DNA of 64,000 nucleotides from Nilaparvata lugens (GCF_014356525.2 NC_052506.1:8797698-8861697); one strand, 5' to 3'. Shown: positions 23,085 through 34,990, counted from the first letter of the stretch. The notes: generated by a model not told the origin, from the letters alone. Program-made: numbers and translations.

Positions 23085-24045
23085 TTAAGGCTGTGCAAAG
23101 GCTAAAAATAAACTTTCTACTGGTGATATTTTTCAAAGTTTTCCGATTTTTACTATCCAGCTATCATAATGGAAAAGTTTTCTCAGGAAAACATTTTTTC
23201 CGATCATTACTTTTTGAGATATGAGCGCCTTAAGTTTAAATTTTTGGGACAGAACATTTCAAATTCGGTAAGAGATAAATCCATGAGATTTGGAGGATAT
23301 ATTCTTCATGGTATTGTTGATCTAGTGAAACAAAAATTTTCTGAAAATATCAATTTTTGAGAAAGTTATTCAATTTACAAAAAATGACCATTAATAACTC
23401 AACTAAAGTTATTTTTGGTAAATTGAAAAATATTTTTAAAAATTGATATTTTCAGAAAATTTTTGTTTTACTGGATCAACAATACCATGAAGAATCTATC
23501 CTCTTAATCTCATGGATTCATCTCTTACCGAATTTGAATTCGGTAAGAGATAAATCCGTGAGATTGGAGGATATATTCTTCATGGTACTGTTGATCTGGT
23601 GAAACAATTTTTTTTTGAAAATATCGATTTTTGAGAAATTTATTCATTTACAAAAAATGACCATTAATAACTCAACTAAAGTTATTTTTGGTCATTTTTG
23701 GTGAATTGAATATTTTTTTTAAATTGATATTTTCAAAAAAAAATTGTTTTACAAGATCAACAATAGCCTACCATGAAGAATCTATCCTCTTAATCTCATG
23801 GATTCATCTCTTACCGAATTTGAAATGTTCTGTCCCAAAAAATTTAAACTTTAGGCGTTCAAATCTCAAAAAGTAATGATCGGAAAAAAATGTTTTCCTG
23901 GGAAAACTTCTTCATTTTATACTTCATTGCATACTTGATAGTATATTGATTTATATTTCATTGTATACTTGATAGTATACAAATCGAAAAACTTTGAAAA
24001 ATATCACCAGTAGAAAGTTTATTTTTAGCCTTTCACAGACTTAAT
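23085..24045. mobile_element. TTAA-flanked palindromic MITE, copy 1
   Basis: Starts TTAAGGCTGTGCAAAGGC and ends GCCTTTCACAGACTTAA, with arms that pair over most of the element (for example TTTCAAATTCGGTAAGAG and its complement). TTAA at both ends fits piggyBac-type integration. Additional internal duplication makes four related arm segments. A second member is at 32877-33515. The small ORFs are arm readings. Confidence 0.65.
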
Positions 24046-24456
24046 AATAATAATACCTATCATGTATTAGAATATAGAATATACCGTCATGGTTTTATGA
24101 GAGTGATTAATTTATTGAGCTTTTGAACAGCGGTGCCCACCCCCCATCGCAAGCCCCCCCCCCCCTTCTGAATATTGAATAATGTTTTTCTATGAACTAC
24201 ATGCTAAACAATAACATTGTTTAACATTATTACTTGGAGAAAGAATGACATGGATAACCCCTTGGCCCTAAAAATTAGAGTTCATATTTGACCACTGATT
24301 AAAACTCATAGAAAAATGACACGACATAAATCTAGCTTTGCACTTTCCTTGATTCAAGCTTATTCAGCTTAGTTTAATCAACTTAACCTCTTAATTAACT
24401 TCGCCCTCTTTTTCTTACAAGAATATAAAACGCCAGCTAGGGCTCAGACTTTATAA

Positions 24457-25637
24457 AGAAGCAGTATTCTATACTATTGAACGAGCAATTTCTGTTTATA
24501 TGTTTAGATGTATTTATGTTTATATTTATATCTGTATGTGACCGGATCTCGAAAACGGCTCCAACGATTCTCACGAAATTTGGAACAAAGTAGGTTTATG
24601 ATATGAAAATTTGATTGCACTAGGTCTCAACCCTGCAATAACTCGCTGAAGGAAATTGAAAGGATAAATACGTCCTTGGAAAAACAGCTGGAAATTTTGT
24701 CGTCTGTCGATACCCTAATGGAAGTGAGTGAGCGAGTGCATGTCTTGGTTATTCCTCAGCTGATCTCACGAGAAAGATAATTTAGCAAGAAAACTTATTT
24801 TCGTTTATTTCCATTTTTTAGAAAACATGTTTACTTCAGAAAGTCCAAAATAGTAACTAGATGCTGTTAGTGTAGAACAAAGACCTTAAAGATGCATAGA
24901 CTCACATGCAGCGCTTGTCTTACTTGAAATTGAAATCGGCCATTGAGGGGGCAACCTATAAGATTATTACATACCAATGCCTTTGTAATCTATAATATAA
25001 CAAATATAAAGATATAATATCTCGTGCTAAAATACCCCAATGGCGGCCTTCAATTTCGAGTACTTGAAATTGAAATCGGCCATTGAGGGGGCAACCTATA
25101 AGATTATTACATACCAATGCCTTTGTAATCTATAATATAACAAATATAAAATCTCGTGCTAAAATACCCCAATGGCGGCCTTCAATTTCGAGTAAGAGCT
25201 ATCATTGGGAAGGCATGGGCATTGTGGGTCTATATCTCTTTAAGGTCTTTGGTGTAGAATAGTACGTAATATTATATTAACAAATATTGTAGCAAACATA
25301 GTATATCACTCTAAATCGAATTCATAGTATATATATATTTGTAATTGATGATGATTGTGTTTGTTTTTTGAAGTGTGAACAAATTGTTATTTTGATGAGT
25401 GATAGTAGCTTAACCTAGATTTTGATTTGGACTGTAGTATAAATTTGAAAAAGTACAGTTTTGGTCATAAGCCTTTTGTGCCTCCTCATATAGCTGTAAA
25501 AATAGTTGTACGACTGAGAAAATGAATAAAAACTAATATAAATAGAATAAATAAATATAAACTATGAATTCAATCTTTCATTACAAATGTTCTATGCTTT
25601 TACACTCCAGAGCAAAGCTCGGTCCTCCGATATTATG
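24457..25637 (+). repeat. Helitron-like repeat family H, copy D
   Basis: Starts TCTATACTATTGAACGAGC and ends at the GAGC-AAA-GCTC hairpin plus CGGTCCTCCGATATTA. It is interrupted by a hAT-like MITE at 24878-25251. Without the insertion it is collinear with copies A, B and C. Confidence 0.6.
24878..25251 (+). mobile_element. hAT-type MITE with 8-bp target duplication
   Basis: 374 bp with terminal inverted repeats CAAAGACCTTAAAGA and TCTTTAAGGTCTTTG, flanked by perfect 8-bp direct repeats GTGTAGAA (24870-24877 and 25252-25259). The other copies of the host repeat have a single GTGTAGAA there, so this is a direct before/after demonstration of insertion. Inside, a segment of about 130 bp (ACTTGAAATTGAAATCGGCC to CAATTTCGAG) is tandemly doubled, the second copy lacking about 11 bp. 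Related to 53707-53950. Confidence 0.88.
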
Positions 25638-25919
25638 TAAATAATACAGCTATTTATTTCTGCCATTTCAAGAACAAGAGATGTCATTCCTAGATTGGCA
25701 GAGTACATTGTCCTTTGGCCCGATGCTTTATTTTTCCCACGTGCTTCATTGCATTTTAAAGTAATGGATAACTGATATCGTAAATTCTCCAAAGATTTCA
25801 TCAGACAAAACGGAAGAGGAGGTTATCACATAAAGCATCACATCCATCACACATTATTAACATTTTTGAATTTTAGAAAATTGTTGCAATTAAAAATACA
25901 ATCACGCTAAAAGAAATTT

Positions 25920-26630
25920 ACTGGAGCACATTCACAATAACACTCAATTTCTCAGCTCCAATTTGGACGTTCAAATAAATGGAGTGAATGTTGAACAACC
26001 TCTATCTGTGAAATTTCTAGGTGTCTTGCTGGACCAGAACATGACTGTCTTAGGATAACTATATTGATCAATTGTGCTGTAAAATATTATCTGGAGTGTT
26101 TGCATACAGGTCGATTTCAAGATTAAGTACTGGGAACACTATCTTAACATGTACAGTTTGTCATGCCCTCATAATGTCGCATATTCGTTATGTAATATTG
26201 GTATGGGGGATGCTCCAGTCTCAAAGACTTCGAGTTTTTAGAATGCAAAAGAGAGCTGTGAGAGCAATAAAAGCCATTAGAGTCCTGCAGAGAGTATTTT
26301 AAAGATCTAGGACTACTAACTGTGCCTGCACTGTACCTTTTCGAAGTGATAATGTATATAAGAGATAAAGAATTTATAAGAAACTGTGACATTCATAATT
26401 ATGACACAAGAAATAAGAGTAAATTTCCTGCACAATACCACAGGACAGCTCAGTATGAGAAAAAGCCTTCTTATATGGGTATCAAATTATATGAGAAAAC
26501 TGCCGTCAGCTTTGAGAGAAAATGGAAATAAGGATATTTTCAAAAAGCTATTGAAAAAATATCTAGCAAACGGGGTATACTACAGTATCCAAGACTTTAT
26601 GGATGGAGAATGAGATTTTTTGGAGGGTTA
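25920..26630 (+). pseudogene. LINE reverse transcriptase C-terminal fragment
   Basis: Frames in succession read VKFLGVLLDQNM, then HALIMSHIRYVILVWG, RMQKRAVRAI, and HNYDTRNKSKFPAQYHR, GIKLYEKTA. These are standard blocks of the C-terminal region of jockey/CR1-like non-LTR elements. Several frameshifts and stops show it is dead. It ends with TTTGTATTC and an AT-rich tail. Confidence 0.75.
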
Positions 26631-27234
26631 AATTGTAATGTACATTGTATAATGTGATGTGTATATGTTTATTTTGTATTCTTTTATTTTTTGGACAATA
26701 GTCCTTCTTGACGATTTCTATATACTCTTTTAAGAATCTCCAGGAAGAAAATTTAATCAAATCAGATCTCCATCTTTGAAATGGGAAATCCTTTTTCAAA
26801 TAACTGAAATCTGTTTATCTTCCGGTGCACAAGTATTATGAGTTATTTATCTGAAACACAACTGTGATATTTAATGAATGAATTGTACATAGAATTTGAT
26901 AAAGACATGGTCTCTATTGTCATGCGATATGGACAAATAAGACCTGGTGCTCTGGGCCTCTGTGAGAGTTTTTTTCAAATTTATAATTTCTTGTAGAGAT
27001 GAAATGTATTTTTTGAGTGGAATAACGAATTACCTCATTGGTCATTGTCGTGTTCGTGAATTCTGAATATTTAGCAGGTAGACCTGCGCTCATATATAAG
27101 AAATCATTTCATACAGAGGTAGGGTATGAAGTATGGAGGATTTGGAATAGCTGTATATACTTATTTTTGAAGGACACTCAATTTTATTTTATCTAACGTG
27201 TACCTCAAATTATGTCATTTTAATTATGAGAGAG

Positions 27235-27480
27235 GAACTTCTTATTGTCTCTTTTCTGTTTAGGGTTACTTGTAAATATAAATAGAAATTCAAATCTCAG
27301 TACCCTTTTTTTAATTATTTCATCACATGTTTAAACATTCATGCCATTTTCAATTGATTTTAAAGTGATAAGTGACTTTAAATCACTTGAAAATGGCATC
27401 AATGTTGAAACATGTTGTGATAAAATAGTTCAAAAAAGGGTACTGAGATTTGTATTTCTATTTATAGGAACTTTTTAGTA
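27235..27480. mobile_element. Palindromic MITE, family P copy 1
   Basis: Arms containing AAATCTCAGTACCCTTTTTT pair with AAAAAAGGGTACTGAGATTT across a short loop that itself pairs (TGCCATTTTCAA/TTGAAAATGGCA). The same stem arms recur at 39118-39300 with a different loop. Confidence 0.65.
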
Positions 27481-27534
27481 AGATTGATTATGAGTATGTA
27501 CGACAAGTAATATCGGTGTCATTTTTTGTCGAAG

Positions 27535-27622
27535 CACTCCCGAAGACGTTATGAGAAGTTGATGACAGAGTGCCGTGCAAGAGATAACCTTGGCATATCT
27601 GCCGAGGAGTTGACTGACCTAG
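27535..27622 (+). CDS. Candidate exon of an unrecognised gene
   Basis: The frame reads HSRRRYEKLMTECRARDNL and then GISAEELTDL, ending in phase 1 at a GTGCGT donor. It looks protein-like, with balanced charge and no repeats, in a region where no transposon was recognised. The 5' limit is uncertain: the frame is open from 27511, and a possible acceptor (TTTTTTGTCGAAG) places the start at 27535. I do not recognise the family. No upstream exon was identified. Confidence 0.35.
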
Positions 27623-28246
27623 GTGCGTTTTCAGTGTTTTTTCTGTGATTGGAGATTACTGTTTCTAATTGCTGAAGCAATGGCGAATTATACTTGATTG
27701 TTTGGTGAGGCGTTAGTCAAAAGTTAATTATTGGTCTTTTTTATAGAAAACGTCACTCTAAATTTAGTTAGTTATCTAAAAATGTTACGTGAATTATTGT
27801 AGTTTTACAAAAGTTGAAAATATGCAGTGACGATTGTAAATAATTATTGTGCATTTGTACTGACTTTTAGTTTTCAAACAAGAAAATGGATTGGTTTATT
27901 TGTGCAAATAATTTTTTCTACCCAACTTTTGAAACAAGATACACTACTTGTATTATACTCTGTAAATCTTTCTCATTCACAGACTGAGTAGCCTAAAATA
28001 TCAGCACCACTTATATATAATACTACCTATTATACTACCTGGATGTATATAGACGTTTTTGCTATTATGAAGGTTTTTTTAATAGCATCAACCGTTCACT
28101 ATATGCACAATTGCATACACCATCAAGCAAGGGAAAAAGATTAATTTTTACTTTTAGTCATCTCCGATAAATGAAGAGAAAGATTGAAACAATAGATAGA
28201 AGCTCTAATTCAAATTATGTTGTTTGCTAACTTACATTGTTTGCAG

Positions 28247-28311
28247 ATCAATTCCAGACTGATGATATTGATCTACCGTATGTAATAAACAAAAATTTAA
28301 AGAGAAAATGA
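28247..28311 (+). CDS. Candidate terminal exon of the same unrecognised gene
   Basis: Follows a good acceptor (TTGTTTGCAG). It completes the split aspartate codon from the 27535 exon and encodes DQFQTDDIDLPYVINKNL-KRK before TGA at 28309-28311. The 624-bp GT-AG intron keeps the frame. The C-terminus would be short and basic. It could instead be chance, since the exons are short. Confidence 0.35.
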
Positions 28312-29228
28312 GCACTTGGCTACAGTACAGTAAAGATTTAGGGCTCAAGTCAAGGCCTAATAACATTCCTGTCATCAATTTTTGGTTGGAATCGATTTAG
28401 TATGTTATTTTAATAACAAGATTCAGTGCTATACAGTTATACACGTTGTGCATATACAGTTACACAGAATTTCAATTAGTGAGTCTTTTTGGTCGACAAA
28501 TTAAAAAATTATAATATTGTAAACATTTTCCAAGTCAAGGAAAATTATAGGAATTTTAGCTTTACCAGCTTTGAAACAATAGCATGATTATGTAGTTTAA
28601 AGAAAAACACAATATAAATAGCCTAGAATTCTTGTTTTATTACAATATTGATTATTTTAGAATATTAATTATTCTAGAATAAAATGTATGTGTACGTAAG
28701 CATGTCATTGAATTAACTTTTTTAAAAACATGGTTAAATTTACTTGCCTGAGATCTCAGCTTCCAATCTTTAAACGGTTGAACTATTTACACTTTATGTA
28801 GATTGAAAGATTTGCTTTTCTCTTATATAAAAGATAAATTGATAACAAATCTAGAACTGCGAAAATAAATTTTTAGGTTAAGACAGATCAATAAGATAAC
28901 CTCTTTTCACAGTCAGGCAAAACCATAGAGCTATAATCTGGAGATACAGTACATATGATCAAGATTTGCCTAGTTTGACAATCGTTCCTCAACTTGTTGC
29001 CAACCTAACCAATACAAAGCAGTAAACAAACATGAATATTAATCATTCATAGGTACGATATCTCAAATGTGCGAGAATCAGCAGATCGGTATGATCTCAG
29101 ATTTAAGTTTGTAGGGTTCCCGTTGCTTTATGAATACAGTATCAGATTATATTTGTTATATATCATCTGCATTATGGTTACTGAATTATTTGTCAGCCCG
29201 GGAATCCAACACGGTACCACCCAATTAT

Positions 29229-29385
29229 TGCTATAGTGAGGTCTACGTTATAATGGCAATGTTTATTAGCAACGTATTGCTATCCTTGTCTATCATTCAA
29301 CAAAGCGAGACCACTATCTTTCTCCCACTTTGCTGTGTTGCCAGATCGTTTTTACAATGTATAAATATAATTAATTAACAGGCTT
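29229..29385 (+). repeat. Fragment of the TATAGTGAGGTC repeat family T
   Basis: Contains CTATAGTGAGGTCTACGTTA and the downstream GCTATCCTTGTCTATCATTC stretch shared with 40148-40953 and 41547-42007. Only one end is present. Confidence 0.55.
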
Positions 29386-29904
29386 GCGTGAATGCTAGCC
29401 GCGCATTTGCAGAACTACTCGACAAGTAAAAGTTTACAAAATTTAAAGTGATTATTGTAAACCAGCAGATTACAATGTAACCTTGTGTCGTGACCCTATT
29501 TTTCTGATGTTATTCATGAGCCTGGTTTCTGAGGACCCACTTTTTCCATAATGAATATATCTAAAGATATAGGACCTATATCTTTATTATTATTATTGTT
29601 ATTTTATGATTTCAATATGTCCAAGGAATACTACCGTAATGAATGCAAAGATCACTTATTTAAAGCAAAAATTTAGTTTTATTATCATTTTTAAAATGAA
29701 TTTAAGAAAACTAGCATTTTAAGTGTAGTGAAAAGTGACATTTGGTTATAATTTTATTGATATGAACATAAATAATATATAGTAAACAAAAATCATAGTG
29801 ATAAAATACTATCATACATCTTACATGAAACACTACTAGAAAAATATAAGAAAATTATAAGGTGATAGTTCACTGTTAGGGATGATTTTACTCCACCCTC
29901 AAGT

Positions 29905-31877
29905 TCATGGTGTACAATCTTTGCAAAACTTCTTGGCGCACTCATTACAAATAGGGTTGTTACACAGGTAACACTCTGTACTCGCTTTTCTGTCTTTAAC
30001 TGCAGGACATGTGGAACACCTCTTCCTCTTGGACCTCTCCCTGGGTTGAGCTGGGTTGTTTGGAGGTTGGTTTCTTGGCACTTTCACTCCCATGATGCAG
30101 TACATTCCCAGCTTCAGCTCAGTCTGCAGTGATGAATCAGCCAGACGGTTTTGCATGTATGCCGTTACAAGGTCTTTGGCAAGACTTCTCATAAAGTCAC
30201 TTCTGTTGTGGAATTCTTGATTGTCCCCAAAAGACTGGTATATTACATGAGAGTTAACACCAGTTATGTCCAGTAAGGCATAGAACAAACGCATTGGTCA
30301 CCAGTTAGACTTTCTTGCTGTTGAATAATTTGCACACATTCTATCCAAACTGTCAACTCCACCTTTACTCATGTTGTAGTCTTTAATGGGTGTATACCAT
30401 CTGACCGACCTACAAACTGACCGACCTGTAAATTGACTTTGCAAGACGGTCAGTTTGTAGGACGGTCAGTTTGCAGGTCGGTCAGTTTGTAACCCCCCGT
30501 CTTAATCATAGTGGGTTTTTGGGTTTCTGTATCAAAGCTTTTGTCGTGATGCATGGATGACACTAATAGAACAGCCTTCTTCTCTTTTGGCACAAAGGAG
30601 ACCAATGTCAAATCTTTTGTGAAACCAAATAAAGCTGCACCAGCCTTTCTAGTAGCATTTGGCTGGAATGATACTGGTATTTCCGGTTTATGTTTTTTCA
30701 GAGTTCCCAAATAGGTGAGTCCCTTCTTTAGTAACAATTTTGATAAGGGAATGGAAGAAAACCAATTATCGGCTGTGACATTTCAGTTTGTATGGTAAAT
30801 ACACTCAGTCAATCTCACTGCTGCCTTAGTTGGAATGCTGCAGCTTTTATACTCATCACTCAAACCTTCGCCATATGATCCTTCACCTGTGTAGATGTAG
30901 GCATTGTAACAGTATGAGCTCTGTGCATCAGTCAAAATCATTAATTTTAGTCCATATCTGGCCGGCTTGTTGGGCATATAAACGCGAAATTTACATCTCC
31001 CTCTGAAATTGCACAACATTTCATCAACACATGTGTAGGCTCCCACATCAAAATTATGTTTGAAATGTGCAACTATGTCACAAAATAATTTGGAAATAGG
31101 TGCTGCAGGGTCAGACTTTTTTCTCTCACTTCTTGTTGTTTTGTCATCAAACCGAAGGCAGTACAAAAGTATTTCTAGACGCTTTTGAGACATAACAAAT
31201 CTGAAAACTTTGCGACCTGTACCATCGGTTGCATATAAACTCCCAAAGTCCTCTGTATTAGCTTTGAAAATAGCAACATAATATAAAAGTCCTATAACTG
31301 CTTGCATTTCAGGGAGTTCAACATTCTTCAACTCAGGTCTTGTTTGGTCAGCATAATGTGGTCTAATCTCTTGAAGCTTAGTATTTGTGTGCTCAATGAT
31401 TTGGATCATTATTTCAGGAGTGAAAATAGTCATCCATACATCGAAAGGAGTAGCTTCAACACCCAGAGCTTTTGCATTTCCCCTGACTTGAGGTATTGTG
31501 AGATTAAGTGCTAACGGCCTACCTCCTCCAGTGGGTTCCTTTGATGACCACTTGAATCTTACTCCATTCTTCCCTTGTTGCTTACCGTAATAATAATCAT
31601 CTTCCGCACTGCCACTGAGATCACTTCACTTCATATCCACATCACTAACACCTGCCATCTGTGTTTCTGGGATCACATCAAGTTTATTGGTTTCAGCTTC
31701 ACTGTCATCTTGCTCTGAATCAGTATTCTCGTCTTGAACTATACATACATTTTCAGCATCACTAATGTCACTTAAATCGTCATTTAGAAGACGATTCGTT
31801 GATTCGTCAAAGTCTTTGTCCAAACCATTCATTTCAACTACTTGAATATTATAATAGTTGTATGTAGGTCCATACAT
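29905..31877 (-). pseudogene. piggyBac transposase, disrupted
   Basis: Reading on the minus strand there is an acidic N-terminal region (ends about 31626), then the DDE_Tnp_1_7-type core with YTCVDEML, FRGRCKFRVYMPNKPARYGL and LILTDAQ-like (MILTDAQSSY), then TADNWFSSIPL, and finally a Cys-rich C-terminus (CSTCPAVKDR, ECYLCNNPICNECAKKFC). The three aspartates in VDE, TDA and ADN correspond to the piggyBac catalytic triad. Disabling changes include a stop before NVTADNW (about 30785), a stop replacing one W of the expected WW-PM motif (about 30294), an inserted repeat at 30400-30500, and a frame break between 31626 and 31433. The element cannot make a full transposase. Confidence 0.88.
30400..30500. 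repeat. Short repeat insertion inside the piggyBac ORF
   Basis: About 100 bp made of five or six copies of GGTCAGTTTGTAGG-like units in both orientations. It interrupts the transposase between its PTMIK and YNMSKGGVDSLDRM blocks. Confidence 0.65.
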
Positions 31878-31929
31878 TTGAAAAAGTAAAAGAGTAACCT
31901 TAGTCGTGACCCTTGGGTCCTAGGGACCC

Positions 31930-32320
31930 AAAAGCGCCATTTCACGATAACAACTAGTCACTCAGCAGAAGAGAGCTAGAAGCGTCATTTCACGATAAGA
32001 ACTCAGCAGAAGGGAACTAGAAGCGCCATTTCACGATAAGAACTCAGCAGAAGGGCCATTTTATGATAAAAACTCAACAGAAGGGAACTAGAAGCGCCAT
32101 TTCACGATAAGAACTCAGCAGAAGGGAACTAGAAGCGCCATTTCATGATAAGAACTCAGACAAAGAGAATTAGAAGCGGCATTTCACGATAAGAACTCAG
32201 TAGAAGGGAACTAGAAGCGCCATTTCACGATAAGAATTCAGCAGAGGGGAAGTTGAAGCGTTATTTCACGATAAGAACTCAGCAGAAGGGAACTAGAAGC
32301 GCCATTCCATGATAGCGTCA
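31930..32320 (-). repeat. 41-bp minisatellite, about nine units
   Basis: Units of GAAGCGCCATTTCACGATAA followed by GAACTCAGCAGAAGGGAACTA, with point changes and a few truncated units. It lies between the transposase start and the element's right end, so it is subterminal to the piggyBac. Confidence 0.85.
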
Positions 32321-32449
32321 CACAGCTCAAACACTCTACACCAAGGTTAACCTTCTACTGACAGGAAGGAATATTTACATTGCACATTGGATTGGCTGCA
32401 GTAGACAGTAGCGCACACTTCGGCAAAATTGGTAACTAAAACTGTCTGG

Positions 32450-32560
32450 GTCACCAGGACCCAGGTCACGACTAGAAGAAGCAGGCCCTGCCCCAGGGGT
32501 GGGCGGACCGGGCGACCACCCAGGGCGGCAGGTTTTGGGGGCGGCAAATTTAAAGGAATG
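32450..32560. repeat. GC-rich repeat fragment
   Basis: GC-rich stretch with GCCCTGCCCCAGGGGTGGGC and CCAGGGCGGCA. The GGGCGGCAAA motif returns near 34970. Likely a TE end. The overlapping short ORFs are not genes. Confidence 0.35.
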
Positions 32561-32876
32561 GAAAATTTTAAATACCGTACAAATAAATAATAAATTCATA
32601 ATATCAAATGTGAATGGTAATTATATAAGAAGTTTTTCAACCTCGAGCTAATGAAGACTTTTCTAAGATCAACAATGTCCCAGGAACGTCTGAGTGGTCT
32701 AGCGAACATAAAATAGTTCAGTCCCCAGATCTTGAAGAATTGGTGAAGGAATTTCCCCATGCAAAGGTCAGACAAGTTCTACTTAACTAAACAGGTGTGT
32801 TAAACAAACTTGTAGAAATTGTAGTTCTAATTACTTAGCAAGTTAAGTAGGCCTAATACTATGTTGCAGTCTACGT

Positions 32877-33515
32877 CTTAAGGCTGTGCAAAGGCTAAAA
32901 ATAAGCTTTCTTGTACTGGTGATATTTTTCACAAAGTTTTTCGATTTGTACCGGTATATATCAAAATGAAAAAGTTTTCTTAGGAGAACATTTTCTTCCA
33001 ATTTTTGTTTTTTCCAAAAACACTTTTTGAGATATGGCCGCCTAAAGTTCAAATTTTTGGGACAGGACATTTCAAATTCGGTACGAGATAAATTCTTCAT
33101 GGTATTGTTGATTGAATAAAACAAGAAAATTTTGAAACATTTTCTGAAAATATCAATTTTTGAGAAAGTTATTCAATTTACAAAAAAAAAACTCAACTAA
33201 AAGCTATTTTTGGTCATTTTTAGTAAATTGGATAACATTCTCAAAAATCGATATTTTCAGAAAATTTTTGTTTTATCAAATCAAAAATACCATGAAGAAT
33301 TTATCCTTTGAATTTTATGGATTCATCTCATACCGAATTTGAAATGTTCTGTCCCAAAAATTTACCATGAAGAATTTATCCTTTGAATTTTATGGATTCA
33401 TCTCATACCGAATTTGAAATGTTCTGTACCAAAAATTTAAGCTTTAGGCACTCATATCTCAGAAAGTAATGATTGAAAAAAAAAATGTTTTCCTAAGAAA
33501 ACTTTTTCATTTTGA
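32877..33515. mobile_element. TTAA-type palindromic MITE, copy 2
   Basis: Begins CTTAAGGCTGTGCAAAGGC like the element at 23085. Inverted arms share ATTTCAAATTCGGTA and GAAAATATCAATTTTTGAG. A 60-bp piece (ATGAAGAATTTATCCTTTGA onward) is directly doubled at 33290-33430. The right terminus appears truncated. Confidence 0.6.
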
Positions 33516-33853
33516 TAGCTTGATCCTTAAGCGATCCTTGATCGTGTCCTCGCGCGCCTCTCCACTAGGAAATACTGAAATGAAGTAACTAACGGGTGAT
33601 TCTCATAGAACATAATCTCATGAGCTTATATCATTGTGCGAAATAGCACTGTGAGGACAATATAGATGGTGATGATGGTTGAAGCTAAAAATGAGGTGTT
33701 TTTCACAATACAATGAGCATTGTTGTCAGGTGTACCTAGAAATCTATATGAGATAGAGCGTTCTACCTAGTCTCAGATTTTAGAGCACAAAATTACGCCC
33801 AGAGGGATTTTGAATTTTACATCTGGATTGTAATCGGGATATATGGTTGTTCA

Positions 33854-34104
33854 GGAGTGATCCGTGGTCTAGTGGATAGAGTGCTTGCGTAGCAGCATAG
33901 AGATCCCGGGTTCAAACCCCACTGAGAGCCAAAAGTTTTTTAAACAGATCACTCCCGTGTTATCGGATGGGCACGTTAAACTGTCGGTCCCGGCTGAAGT
34001 ATGACAGTCGTAAGGCCCATTGACGGCTTAAATTATATATTCAGGCGGTGGAACATTCCCGCAAGGAACTCCCCACCAACAAAAGCCATACGAATTTATT
34101 TTTT
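33854..34104 (+). mobile_element. tRNA-derived SINE with target duplication
   Basis: 251 bp flanked by 12-bp direct repeats TATGGTTGTTCA (33842-33853 and 34105-34116). The 5' part has an A box (TGGTCTAGTGGATAGAG) and a B box (GGGTTCAAACCCC) of a tRNA-like pol III promoter. The 3' part contains CGGTCCCGGCT and ends T-rich. A fragment of the 3' end is at 2141-2195. The clean duplication suggests a fairly young insertion. Confidence 0.85.
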
Positions 34105-34619
34105 TATGGTTGTTCAAATACTAAATATGATCAAAATTGATTTTTTTTCTTAAAATATCACTCATATTTGAAAAATCATAACTCAGTACTCATTGGAGAT
34201 AGAGAGTTCCGAATGATCTCATTTCATTCAGAATTATATGATCTTAAAAAAGGCAAGAGCAAATTTTTCTGTTCGATCACTGATTTTGCCGGAAATAGCT
34301 GAATACTGGAAGATGAACCTAAAATACGAGGTTTTTGGGCCACTCTGTATTAGCACAAGGGAATTTTACATCAAAAACATGGTTCTGGTCTTTTCTCATG
34401 TATTCAAACAATATATTGAAAACTGGCCTCTGTTCTACAAATGATATTAACAACTCATTGTCTATTAACTTACTAATTTTCTCACACTCGTCAACCACAA
34501 ATACTTAAAACAATAAATAAATGTTATAAACAACTTACAAACTTTACAACAAGACATAAATTAAAAGGCTGATTTTCTAAGACCTCTGACTTGGAGCAAC
34601 TGGGAAAAACGACTGATCA

Positions 34620-34990
34620 GCGGCGACGGTAGAAAACCACAAATGTGTTAACGCCCATTTGGTCACGTATGCCACTGCGTAGACAAGAGCGGCAAAAACA
34701 CCGCCAGCCGCAGTGACAGTGGGCGACTGCACAGTTGCCGCCAACGGCAATAAAGCCGCGCGGCGTTTCTGCCGCCTAGTGTGTAAGCTTCCATTCAAGT
34801 CCATAGACTACTGCTCGAACGGCGGCAACGGCTAAATTACCGCCCCGGCAGAAACCGCCCAATGTGTAACCGGCGTTAGGCGATCGCTCAAGGAGATGTG
34901 GAACCCGTGATTAACAATTAAAGACGGGATACATGCGGGGGGGGGGGGCAGTTTCCGATCTCGCCCAGGGCGGCAAAGTCCCTAGGGCCG
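34620..34990. repeat. GC-rich palindromic transposon remnant
   Basis: Many GCGGC/GCCGC blocks in both orientations (for example GCGGCGTTTCTGCCGCC, CGGCGGCAACGG). A G-run at 34939-34947 and GGGCGGCAAAG follow. This resembles a MITE pair with GC-rich arms. The ORFs at 34577-34804 and 34911-35174 are repeat readings. Confidence 0.45.

Larger units (their letters stand above)
29481..32346 (-). mobile_element. Decayed piggyBac-type transposon
   Basis: Encloses the transposase pseudogene at 29905-31877. The left end is CCTTGTGTCG and the right end ACACCAAGG, an imperfect inverted match. The right end is followed by TTAA (32347-32350), the piggyBac target, and the left is preceded by GTAA, possibly mutated TTAA. 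Boundaries are tentative. A 41-bp tandem repeat occupies 31930-32320. Confidence 0.6.

Noticed and set aside
31930..32320. CRISPR-like array
   Set aside because: Units are contiguous with no unique spacers, inside a eukaryotic transposon.
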